Below, in pieces: positions 9,316 to 16,884 of a DNA stretch of 64,000 nucleotides; position 1 is the stretch's first letter, and every line of letters starts with the position of its first letter. The stretch comes from Variovorax paradoxus (lineage in GTDB: Bacteria > Pseudomonadota > Gammaproteobacteria > Burkholderiales > Burkholderiaceae_C): NCBI RefSeq assembly GCF_902712855.1, contig NZ_LR743508.1:1488001-1552000 (forward strand), written 5' to 3'. A program made the translations under genes and the position numbers. The notes beneath the pieces are model-generated. The model saw only the letters and a list, made by a program, of their open reading frames with translations, was not told the origin of the DNA and did no database searches.

Positions 9316-11751
9316 ATGGCCAAGAAACCCACTGCTTCACCCGTTGCAAGCGCAGCCGAGATCGACGCGGCGCGCGCCGCAGCCCGCAACACCGACAGCG
9401 GACCCGCGGGTCCGGCGCCCGCGGCCGCGGGCAAGGGCGATGCGCCTGCTCAAAAGGCCATCGACACGCAGGCGCTTGCCGCCGGCATGCCCGCCAACGT
9501 CAACAAGCCGCTCGAGCATGGCGAGTCCAATGCGGCGTCGACCCCTGCCGGCGTGACGGTGGCGCCGCCGTCGCACCTGCCGGGCGTGAGCACGCTGTCC
9601 GAGGCCAATCGGTCGGACAAGACGGGCGGCCCCGCGGCCGAGGCGGTGAACGCGACCATCGGCACGCTCGACCGCGTGCGCGTCGACTCGACCGGCCAGG
9701 TGCTCACGACCAACCAGGGCGTGCACATCGCAGACAACCAGAACTCGCTGAAGGCAGGCGCGCGCGGCCCGGCCCTGCTCGAGGACTTCATCCTGCGCGA
9801 GAAGATCACGCACTTCGACCACGAGCGCATTCCCGAGCGCATCGTGCATGCGCGCGGCTCGGGCGCGCACGGCTTCTTCGAGGCCTACGAGCCGCTCACG
9901 CAATACACCAGGGCCGCTCCCTTCAAGGAGGCCGGCAAGGTCACGCCGGTGTTCGTGCGCTTCTCCACCGTGGCCGGCGAGCGCGGCTCCAAGGACACCG
10001 CGCGCGACGTGCGCGGCTTCGCGGTGAAGTTCTACACCGACGAGGGCAACTGGGATCTCGTGGGCAACAACATGCCGGTGTTCTTCATCCAGGACGCGAT
10101 GAAGTTCCCCGACCTCGTGCACGCGGTGAAGCCCGAACCGCACCACCAGATGCCGCAGGCCGCGAGCGCGCACGACACCTTCTGGGACTTCGTCTCGCTG
10201 ATGCCCGAGTCGACCCACATGCTCATGTGGCAGATGTCCGACCGCGCCATTCCGCGCAGCTACCGCATGATGCAGGGCTTCGGCGTGCACACCTTCCGGC
10301 TGGTGAACGAGGCTGGCGAGAGCTTCCTGGTCAAGTTCCACTGGCAGCCGAAGCTCGGCACGCATTCGCTGGTGTGGGAAGAGGCGGTGAAGATCTCGGG
10401 CGCCGACCCGGACTTCCACCGGCGCGACCTCTGGGAGGCGATCGAGGCCGGCGAGTACCCCGAGTGGGAGCTGGGCCTGCAGATCTTCACCGAGGAGCAG
10501 GCCGAGCAGTTCAGCTTCGACATCCTCGACGCGACCAAGATCGTTCCCGAGGAACTGGTGCCGGTGCAGATCGTGGGCCGCATGGTGCTCAACCGCAACC
10601 CCGACAACTTCTTTGCCGAGACCGAGCAGGTGGCGTTCTGCACCGCGCACATCGTCCCCGGCCTGGACTTCACCAACGACCCGCTGCTGGCCGGGCGCAT
10701 CCACTCGTACGTGGACACGCAGATCAGCCGGCTCGGCGGCCCCAACTTCCACGAGCTGCCGATCAACGCGCCGATCGCGCAGGTGCACAACAACCAGCGC
10801 GACGGCATGCACCGCCAGGCGATCCATCGCGGCCGCGTGGCCTACGAGCCGAACTCGCTGGCCGGCGGCTGCCCGTTCCAGGCCGGTGCGGCACAGGGCT
10901 TCGCGAGCATCGCGCGGCGCCTGGACGCGAAGGAAAGCGCGGACAAGGTGCGCATCAAGCCCGAGAAATTTGCCGACCACTACACGCAGGCGAGGCTGTT
11001 CTTCCAGAGCCAGACCGAGGTGGAGCAGGTGCACATCGGCAACGCGTTCCGTTTCGAGCTGTCCAAGGTCACCGTGCCCGCGATCCGCGAGCGCGTGGTG
11101 GCGAGCCTGCTGAACGCGGTGCCCGAACTGGCGCAACGCCTCGCGCAGGACCTCGGCATGCAGCTGCCGGCGCCGATGCCCAAGGCGCTCGAAACGCCGG
11201 CGGCGCCGGAGGTCGAGCAGTCGCCCGCGCTGTCGCTCATGGCACGTCCCGGCGACGGCGGCATCCGCACGCGCAAGGTGGCGGTGCTCGTGGCCAACGG
11301 TGTGGAAGGCGCGTCGCTGCAGAAGCTGGTGTCGGCGCTGGTGGCCGCCGGCGCGGTGCCCCGGCTCGTCGGCGCGCGGCTGGGAACCTGCGCAGGTGCG
11401 GGCGGTGAGAAGTTCGCCGTCGACGCAACGATGGAGAACTCGCCCGGCTTCCTGTTCGACGCGCTGGTGCTGCCGGACGGCGCGCCCGCTGTCGAGGCAC
11501 TCGACGCCGACGCACACACGCTTGAGTTCCTGCGCGACCAGTACTGGCATTGCAAGACCATCCTGGCGCTGGGCGCGTCCGATGCGCTCCTGGCAGAGGC
11601 GCAGATACCGCTCACGATGCCCGACGGAGCGGCCGATCCCGGCCTCATCCTCGCCGATGCTGCCGGCGCCGACGATGCGATCGAGGCGTTCATCGCGGCC
11701 ATGGGCCAGCACCGTCACTTCGGGCGGGAGAACGATCCCCCGAAGGCCTGA
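9316..11751 (+). CDS. katE: Monofunctional large-subunit catalase HPII
   Basis: 811-residue clade-2 catalase that dismutates H2O2 to water and oxygen. Heme-site residues are present: distal His178 in ERIVHARGSGAHG, Asn251 in DLVGNNMPVFF, and proximal Tyr465 in RIHSYVDTQ. Length and layout match HPII: an extended Ala/Pro-rich N-terminus (about 110 residues), the catalase core to about residue 620, then a class-I glutamine-amidotransferase-like flavodoxin domain beginning RKVAVLVANGVEGASLQ. The C-terminal domain lacks a catalytic Cys in the usual place, as is normal in this family. Cytoplasmic. In relatives katE is a stationary-phase, general-stress gene; no regulator is encoded next to it here. 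Confidence 0.95.
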   Translation: MAKKPTASPVASAAEIDAARAAARNTDSGPAGPAPAAAGKGDAPAQKAIDTQALAAGMPANVNKPLEHGESNAASTPAGVTVAPPSHLPGVSTLSEANRSDKTGGPAAEAVNATIGTLDRVRVDSTGQVLTTNQGVHIADNQNSLKAGARGPALLEDFILREKITHFDHERIPERIVHARGSGAHGFFEAYEPLTQYTRAAPFKEAGKVTPVFVRFSTVAGERGSKDTARDVRGFAVKFYTDEGNWDLVGNNMPVFFIQDAMKFPDLVHAVKPEPHHQMPQAASAHDTFWDFVSLMPESTHMLMWQMSDRAIPRSYRMMQGFGVHTFRLVNEAGESFLVKFHWQPKLGTHSLVWEEAVKISGADPDFHRRDLWEAIEAGEYPEWELGLQIFTEEQAEQFSFDILDATKIVPEELVPVQIVGRMVLNRNPDNFFAETEQVAFCTAHIVPGLDFTNDPLLAGRIHSYVDTQISRLGGPNFHELPINAPIAQVHNNQRDGMHRQAIHRGRVAYEPNSLAGGCPFQAGAAQGFASIARRLDAKESADKVRIKPEKFADHYTQARLFFQSQTEVEQVHIGNAFRFELSKVTVPAIRERVVASLLNAVPELAQRLAQDLGMQLPAPMPKALETPAAPEVEQSPALSLMARPGDGGIRTRKVAVLVANGVEGASLQKLVSALVAAGAVPRLVGARLGTCAGAGGEKFAVDATMENSPGFLFDALVLPDGAPAVEALDADAHTLEFLRDQYWHCKTILALGASDALLAEAQIPLTMPDGAADPGLILADAAGADDAIEAFIAAMGQHRHFGRENDPPKA

Positions 11752-12321
11752 ACGCTGGCGCGACGCATCGGCCCGGAACGAGGGGGCGGGCGTGTCGCGC
11801 GCGGCAGGGCGGGCAGCTCGAACGATCTGCACGCGCAAGTGCTGCAGCTCGCGATCGAGGCGGAGAGCGTTCTGGCCTGTTTCCGTCAGGCGCACCGGTC
11901 GCACGGCGAGCGACCGGTCGATGCGCTCCAGTTGCCCCGCAGCGTGAGCGGAACGCGCGACGACATCCAGGCTTGATCGCGGCGGTCACATGTGGCTCGC
12001 CGCGCCTGCTGCGCAGCGGAATCCTTCAGACGTGACCCTGTATCCACGCGCACGCGGTGTGAACTGGACACTCGCGTGGCAGGCGCCAAAAAAAGAGAAC
12101 CCGCAGTGCGGGTTCAATGAGACAGCGCAGGGTTGGAAGTGGTCGGATGCTGCCTCGAGCAAAAAATAAGTAATGGTGATGTCGCGATGCGTAGGACAAC
12201 CACCTTTCCTGCCGGGCTTGACGGCTGTCGAAAAGCCCGCCTGTCGACATTGCGTTGGACACGCTGCCGCCGCACGGGTACCTTCGACATCACTTTCTAC
12301 GAGCGCCAAACATCAATCCCG
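11752..12321. other. Intergenic region after katE
   Basis: 570 bp without a gene I can support. The katE frame continues past its stop for about 75 codons with no start (to a TGA at 11974) and is not recognisable. The right half is noticeably more AT-rich and contains a minus-strand intrinsic terminator with no obvious gene feeding it (listed separately). Confidence 0.5.
12088..12115 (-). terminator. Intrinsic terminator, minus strand, no assigned gene
   Basis: A perfect 8-bp stem GAACCCGC/GCGGGTTC with a 3-nt loop (12097-12115). Read on the minus strand it is followed two bases later by seven T residues, a textbook intrinsic terminator. The nearest minus-strand gene upstream ends 565 bp away, beyond a plus-strand gene, so either a long antisense tail or an unannotated small RNA ends here. 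Confidence 0.75.
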
Positions 12322-12588
12322 ATGCCACGCCCGGTACGGGAGTGGGTCATGGATGGCATCACCTTCGTCCACGAAGGCAGATCAGGTCGTTGGGTCTGCA
12401 CACTCCGCAGCATGAGTGCGCCGGAAGCCGGCTTCTCGGCCTCCGCCGACATCGCACGCAACGGGCAGCTGCAATGCAAGCTGGTGCTCTGCCTTCCCAA
12501 CACTGCCGGTGCCGACGGCTTCGAGCAACTCCGGCGGAAGTGCATCGCCTGGATCGAGCAGGCCGAGATGAACGGAGTCTCGGCCTGA
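12322..12588 (+). CDS. Small hypothetical protein (88 aa)
   Basis: An 88-residue protein from the ATG at 12322 (another ATG at 12349 gives MDGITFVHEGRSGRW). Two of its features look real: a compact DG-x-TFVHE-x-RSG-x-WV motif at the N-terminus, and a helical, acidic C-terminus (FEQLRRKCIAWIEQAEM). The longer frame back to 12133 has poorer composition. The motif recurs in a degenerate copy at 61809-61925, which argues for a genuine small gene family. No membrane segment, no recognised domain, function unknown. Confidence 0.55.
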   Translation: MPRPVREWVMDGITFVHEGRSGRWVCTLRSMSAPEAGFSASADIARNGQLQCKLVLCLPNTAGADGFEQLRRKCIAWIEQAEMNGVSA

Positions 12589-12679
12589 CACTTTCCAACG
12601 ATGAGGCTCGTGCCCGAATGCGCGGCGGGCGACCCCGAGAGCCGAGGCCCGCGGCCTGCCGGCCGAAGCCCGGCGGAGC

Positions 12680-12754
12680 CTAGTGGAAGAAGAGCGCGAT
12701 CAGGATGATGACGGGGATCGGCACGCCAAGGAACAGCAAGAGTAGTGAGCGCAT
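12680..12754 (-). CDS. 24-aa hydrophobic membrane peptide
   Basis: A 24-codon ORF encoding MRSLLLLFLGVPIPVIILIA followed by LFFH, essentially one membrane helix with a central Pro-x-Pro kink. A strong AAGGAG ribosome site lies 7 nt before the ATG, and the start is 24 bp after the stop of the membrane-protein gene at 12779-13777, so the two are presumably cotranscribed. Peptides of this form are known to me as conserved hypotheticals in proteobacteria. Too short for most gene finders. A regulatory or assembly role at the inner membrane is only a guess. Confidence 0.75.
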   Translation of the reverse strand: MRSLLLLFLGVPIPVIILIALFFH

Positions 12755-12778
12755 GAAGGTCTCCTTGAAGGTGTTCGT

Positions 12779-13777
12779 TCAGAGGTCGCGGCGGCGGCCG
12801 CCGTAGGTCGCTGCGAAGCTGGCGACGAAGGCCCCGATGAGCATCGACACCACCAGCCAGAGTGCGCCATAGGCGGACGCCTTGCGTGCGGCATCGGCCG
12901 CTTCCCTGGCCTTGGTCTCTGCATTCCTGAGCGCGGCCTGGGCCTTGGCGTAGGTGTCGTTCACGCGCTTCTCCGCGTCCTGCTGGCTCAAGCCGGTGCG
13001 CTGCGCCACGACCTGGCCGACGTACTTCGCGTCCTCGGGCGGCAGTGCGCCGGTGCGGATGCTGTTCAGGAAGATGCGGCTGACCTCGGCGCTGGTCGCG
13101 GCCGTGCCGCGTTCGGGCGCCATGGACGGCGTGCCTGATGCAGACGGCATGGACGAGGTCGAAGATGTGCCGGATGTGCCGGTGGCATCGCTCGGGGCCG
13201 GCGCCGGGCTGGCCGGATCGCGCCGGAAGAGCGAGTCGATGAAGTAGCCGGTGGGGTCAGAAGCCGAGTCCGTGCCCGAGCGCGACGCTGCCATGCCCGC
13301 TCCACCCGCCGCGGTCGCCGCCGCGGTCGCCGCGCCGCCGGCCACCGTGGCGCCTGCCTGTGCACCGGCGCCGAGGATCGAGGCCACGGCGGAGCCGAGC
13401 AGCGCTGCAGTCAGAAGGGTGGCCACCGCCCATGCAAGGAAGCCATGCGCGGTGTCGCGGAAGTAGACCTCGTCGGTGTGGATGCCGGCCCACTTCGTGC
13501 GCAGCCGTCCGGCCAGGTAACCGCCCATGCCCGATGCCGCGATCTGGGTGAAGCTCAGCCAGAGGATCGTGGCGATGCCGACAGTGGCCGCGCTGGCGCC
13601 CTGGCTCGCCCAGGGGCTCACGGACGACATGCCCAGCCCCGTGCCCAGCAGCAACAGCACGAGCGACAGCGCGGCGGCCCCCGCCGCACCCGCGAAGATC
13701 GCGCCCCATGAAACACCGCTGGAGGAGGTGTTTCCTTCGATCACGCCGACCGGTGTATTGACGCCGTACTGAGCCAT
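12779..13777 (-). CDS. Multi-pass membrane protein with Ser/Thr/Pro linker
   Basis: 332 residues from the ATG at 13777 (MAQYGVNTPVGVIEG), chosen because AAGGAG lies 6 nt upstream; the longer frame to 13870 is shadow sequence. Three hydrophobic regions near the N-terminus (AIFAGAAGAAALSLVLLLLG; GIATILWLSFTQIAAS; FLAWAVATLLTAALLGSAVA) precede an Ala/Gly-rich stretch, a low-complexity Ser/Thr/Pro linker of about 50 residues, a charged helical segment (AQAALRNAETKAREAADAARK) and a final membrane helix (GALWLVVSMLIGAFVASFAA). I do not recognise a named family. It heads a two-gene unit with the 24-aa peptide. Confidence 0.75.
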   Translation of the reverse strand: MAQYGVNTPVGVIEGNTSSSGVSWGAIFAGAAGAAALSLVLLLLGTGLGMSSVSPWASQGASAATVGIATILWLSFTQIAASGMGGYLAGRLRTKWAGIHTDEVYFRDTAHGFLAWAVATLLTAALLGSAVASILGAGAQAGATVAGGAATAAATAAGGAGMAASRSGTDSASDPTGYFIDSLFRRDPASPAPAPSDATGTSGTSSTSSMPSASGTPSMAPERGTAATSAEVSRIFLNSIRTGALPPEDAKYVGQVVAQRTGLSQQDAEKRVNDTYAKAQAALRNAETKAREAADAARKASAYGALWLVVSMLIGAFVASFAATYGGRRRDL

Positions 13778-13885
13778 GGCTGCTCCTTGTTGTGGAGCAG
13801 GAACTCTCGATCCCGTGCCGCATGGCCTCAGTCGGCGCCGGGCGCCAAGCGCAGTAGGCGGCCACCCCACGCACGGGAGAGTTCG

Positions 13886-15649
13886 TCAGGCGGCCAGCGA
13901 CGCTCGCATCGCGTGCGCCGCGCCCGCAGGGCTGGACGCGCGCCGGTGGCTGACGTAGTCCGGATGAAAGCTGCGCCGGGTTCCATCGGGAAACTCGACA
14001 GTGATCGCGCTCGTGTCCGATGCGACGACGATGCCGGAGCCGAAGCGCCGGACCCTGACCGGGTCGGTGGGGGCGAAGGCAGGGCTGCTGCGCGTGACGA
14101 TCGGCTGGGGATCCGCATCGACCACGATCGGCTGCGCTATCGCGGCTTCATGGGCTGCGATGCGCCGGCAGTTGTCGCAGGTGCCGCAGCGCTTCGCGGG
14201 CGCCGCCGCGTCGAGGTCGCCCAGCAGCAGCTGCCACCGGCACTGCCCCGATTGCGCATAGGCAAGCATGCGCTCGAGCGTTTCGCGGTCCTGTGCGCGC
14301 CGGTCTTTGTAGGCGTCGAGCATCGGGGCGAAGTCGATGCCAGCCGTCTCGTGCTGGCGCAGCGATACATGGCCGAGCCGATCGACCTTCAGCACCTTCT
14401 CCTTTCGCAGCAGCGCGATGGCCGACTGCATCTTGGTGCGCGGCCGGTCCAGCGCGTCGATCAGGCTGGCTGCGGTCCAGCCCTGCGGCTCAGGCGGTTC
14501 GGCCAGCAACTGGCGATAGATCGCGTCGAGGTCCTCGAGCTGCGGGTAGCGCCCCGCGAGGAAGAACTGCTGCACCGCCCGGTCTTTCGCCTGGAACAGC
14601 AGCACGCATCGCGCGACCTGTCCGTCGCGGCCCGCACGCCCAGCCTCCTGGTAGTAGGCATGCACGCTCGATGGCATCTGGCAATGCAGCACGAACCGGA
14701 TGTCGGGCTTGTCGATGCCCATGCCGAACGCGTTGGTGGCCACCATGACGCGGGCCGTTCCGGCCATGAAAGCCTCCTGCGCCTCGTTGCGCTCGCGCGC
14801 GCCGAGCTTGCCGTGGTAGAGCGCGACCGATTCGTCGCGCGCCCTGAGCGCATCGAACGCCTGCTGCGCGGCCTTCACGGTGGCGGCATAGACGATGCCG
14901 CAGCCCGAAGCCTGCAGTACGAAATCGACGACGCGCTGCAACCGCTCCTTCTCGTCCGCCATCTGCTCGACCGCGAAGTGCAGGTTGGCGCGGTATGCGC
15001 CTGTGTCGATCAACCCGGCGCGTGGAATGCCCAGGCACTTCATGATGTCGGCCGCCACGTCGTCTCCCGCGGTCGCGGTGAGCGCCAGCACGGGCGGGTT
15101 GCCGAGCACGCGCAGCGCCGGACCGATCTCCAGGAATGCGGGCCTGAAGTCATGGCCCCATTGCGAGATGCAATGGGCCTCGTCGACCGCGACCAGTGCC
15201 ACCGGATGCGCGCGCAGGCGCTGGACGAAGGCCGGGTCGGCAAGGCGTTCGGGCGTCGTCAGCACGATGCAGGCACTGCCGCCGTCGATGGCCAGCTCGG
15301 CCTGCGCCAGCTCGGCCGAATTCAGCGAGCTGTTGACCTGCACGGCCCGGATGCCACGGCGCTGCAGCTTGTCGCACTGGTCCTTCATCAAGGCGATGAG
15401 CGGCGACACCACCACGGTGCGTCCCTGCAGGACCACCGCCGGCAACTGGTAGCACAGCGACTTGCCCGCGCCTGTGGGCATTACCGCCAGCGTGGGCAGG
15501 CCTGCCATGACGCGCTCGATGACCTCCGCCTGCCCGGCGCGCAGGCGGGCGTGGCCGAAGACGCGCCGCAGTGCGTCGTCCAGGCCGGCGGCGGTCTGCC
15601 CGAACGGCCTCTTTTTCCTGTTACGGGCGTCGGTGGCGCTGCCGGGCAT
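13886..15649 (-). CDS. recQ: RecQ-family ATP-dependent DNA helicase
   Basis: 587-residue superfamily-2 3'-5' helicase. Motif I is MPTGAGKSLCYQLPA (Lys63), motif II VDEAHCISQWGHDFR (DEAH 156-159, continuing into the RecQ aromatic loop), motif III LALTATA, and motif VI YYQEAGRAGRDG. A zinc-binding region follows with QCRW and CGTCDNC. There is no obvious HRDC domain; the C-terminus instead ends with a small basic segment (VRVRRFGSGIVVASDTSAI), as in short RecQ paralogues. It unwinds forks and recombination intermediates. Its start overlaps the stop of the upstream 100-aa acidic protein (TGATG), suggesting translational coupling. Confidence 0.93.
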   Translation of the reverse strand: MPGSATDARNRKKRPFGQTAAGLDDALRRVFGHARLRAGQAEVIERVMAGLPTLAVMPTGAGKSLCYQLPAVVLQGRTVVVSPLIALMKDQCDKLQRRGIRAVQVNSSLNSAELAQAELAIDGGSACIVLTTPERLADPAFVQRLRAHPVALVAVDEAHCISQWGHDFRPAFLEIGPALRVLGNPPVLALTATAGDDVAADIMKCLGIPRAGLIDTGAYRANLHFAVEQMADEKERLQRVVDFVLQASGCGIVYAATVKAAQQAFDALRARDESVALYHGKLGARERNEAQEAFMAGTARVMVATNAFGMGIDKPDIRFVLHCQMPSSVHAYYQEAGRAGRDGQVARCVLLFQAKDRAVQQFFLAGRYPQLEDLDAIYRQLLAEPPEPQGWTAASLIDALDRPRTKMQSAIALLRKEKVLKVDRLGHVSLRQHETAGIDFAPMLDAYKDRRAQDRETLERMLAYAQSGQCRWQLLLGDLDAAAPAKRCGTCDNCRRIAAHEAAIAQPIVVDADPQPIVTRSSPAFAPTDPVRVRRFGSGIVVASDTSAITVEFPDGTRRSFHPDYVSHRRASSPAGAAHAMRASLAA

Positions 15650-15951
15650 CAGTCGTTCTCTTCGTCTTCGGGCTCGTCGCCCGAGGCCGCGAGTTCAGCG
15701 GCCTCGGCGGCTTCGGGGTCGTCGGGCGACGTAAACACTTCGGAAGCGGAATCCGGGAACACGCCCACGCGGTCGGGCAGGATGTCCGCGTTGGTGGCTT
15801 CCTCGAGGCCGCCTTCGGCCGAGGGCCGGTCTTCGGTTCCTGCGGCGTCGCTGCCGCTGTCGCTGGAGTCGCTCGGGCCCAGGCTGTCCACGTCGGTGCC
15901 CTTGGGTTCGATGGGCGGATGATCGCCGCCCAGAATGCTGCTGGTTGCCAT
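15649..15951 (-). CDS. Small acidic protein coupled to recQ
   Basis: 100 residues from the ATG at 15951, which has GAGGAA 7 nt upstream; the frame runs to 16236 but that extension is Arg/Pro-rich. Highly acidic and Ser/Asp/Glu-rich, with segments such as LGPSDSSDSGSDAAG and NADILPDRVGVF and a tail of Asp/Glu. Almost certainly disordered and soluble. I recall similar hypothetical proteins in beta-proteobacteria but know no function. Stop and recQ start share one base, so ribosomes probably reinitiate. A DNA-mimic or helicase-accessory role is conceivable from charge and linkage but unproven. Confidence 0.7.
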   Translation of the reverse strand: MATSSILGGDHPPIEPKGTDVDSLGPSDSSDSGSDAAGTEDRPSAEGGLEEATNADILPDRVGVFPDSASEVFTSPDDPEAAEAAELAASGDEPEDEEND

Positions 15952-16172
15952 GTCGCAAGTTCCTCGATGGGTGATTCGTTGCTGAACACTGGACGCTTCC
16001 GGATGCGTGCGAAGTAGGAGCAGGGCGCGTCCGGGACGATGTCGTGTCTGCGCCGGCGCAAAGGCCGGTGCCGCCGCTTGATGCGGCATGCCATCCCGAG
16101 CAGAATCCCTCGCGGATCGCGGGGGCCGTCTGCCCGCTGCGTGCAACAAGATTTCTTCAGGAGGGGGAACCC

Positions 16173-16691
16173 ATGCGTTTGAACTTGAACGGCTTGCGGG
16201 CTGGACGTTGTGCGGCTGCCGCGGCCGTGCTTGCAATCTCTTTCGGCGCGGCCCTTGCGGCCGGCAAGGGCGGCCAGGCGGAATGGCAGCAGGACCCTTC
16301 GACCGGCTGCCGATTCATCGCGCCCACGTCGCTGACGACCGCGCCGACCTACTGGACCGGCGCCTGCGTGTCCGGCAAGGCCTCGGGCCTCGGCATGCTG
16401 CGCACGCGGGTCGGTGCCAAGGCCGGCATTGCCTTCTATGGCGAGTTGCGGGACGGCGTTCCCCTCATCGGTGCCGTGGACTTCGAGTCGGGTTATCAGG
16501 TCGGGCGCTTCGTGGACGGTGACATCGGCGCGCACAACACCGAATGGCAGGAGCAGCACGATGGTTTCGAAGCCGCATTGCGTGCGGCACGCATGGTGAG
16601 CAAGCACTACAGCAATGCAGGGAACACCGCTTCGGCGCGCTACTACGACCGTGTGGCCAAACAGCTGGACAAGCAGCTGGACCGCGATTGA
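16173..16691 (+). CDS. Secreted/periplasmic hypothetical protein (172 aa)
   Basis: Starts at 16173 behind a strong AGGAGGGGG ribosome site. A clear Sec signal peptide (LRAGRCAAAAAVLAISFGAALA, cut before AGKGG) is followed by a mature domain of about 145 residues with repeated Gly-Tyr/Trp turns (YWTGACVSGKASGLGMLRT; GIAFYGELRDGVPLIGAVDF). That pattern resembles MORN-like beta-hairpin repeats, though only weakly. The C-terminus is helical and basic (YYDRVAKQLDKQLDRD). Only one pair of cysteines is seen (CRF and ACV), possibly a disulphide. Function unknown; it sits between divergent recQ and convergent GH13 genes. Confidence 0.7.
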   Translation: MRLNLNGLRAGRCAAAAAVLAISFGAALAAGKGGQAEWQQDPSTGCRFIAPTSLTTAPTYWTGACVSGKASGLGMLRTRVGAKAGIAFYGELRDGVPLIGAVDFESGYQVGRFVDGDIGAHNTEWQEQHDGFEAALRAARMVSKHYSNAGNTASARYYDRVAKQLDKQLDRD

Positions 16692-16722
16692 GCATCCGCG
16701 CCACGGCGTCGCAGCGGGCGCC

Positions 16723-16747
16723 AAAAAAGTGCCCGCACGAGGCGGGC
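16723..16747 (-). terminator. Intrinsic terminator of the GH13 gene
   Basis: Stem GCCCGC/GCGGGC with loop ACGAG (16731-16747). On the minus strand it is followed two bases later by six T residues. It lies 138 bp past the end of the minus-strand GH13 gene and between convergent genes. The flank GGCGCCAAAAAA is shared with the orphan terminator near 12.1 kb. Confidence 0.7.
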
Positions 16748-16884
16748 AAACAATCCCCTCAGGTGTCCGCGAAGGACGAAGGATCGAGCGGCCAGTCTAG
16801 GGAACGATCGCGGTTCCTGGAATAACCAGAAAGAGGTAGGCCGCCGGCCAGGGCGAGGCCGGCGGCTGCCGTCGGTGCCGCGCT

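Noticed and set aside
9337..11904. 855-aa minus-strand ORF opposite katE
   Set aside because: Exact mirror of katE codon bias; katE carries all heme ligands.
11752..11976. 75-codon open frame continuing after the katE stop
   Set aside because: Lacks a start codon and any recognisable similarity; open frames of this length are common at this GC content.
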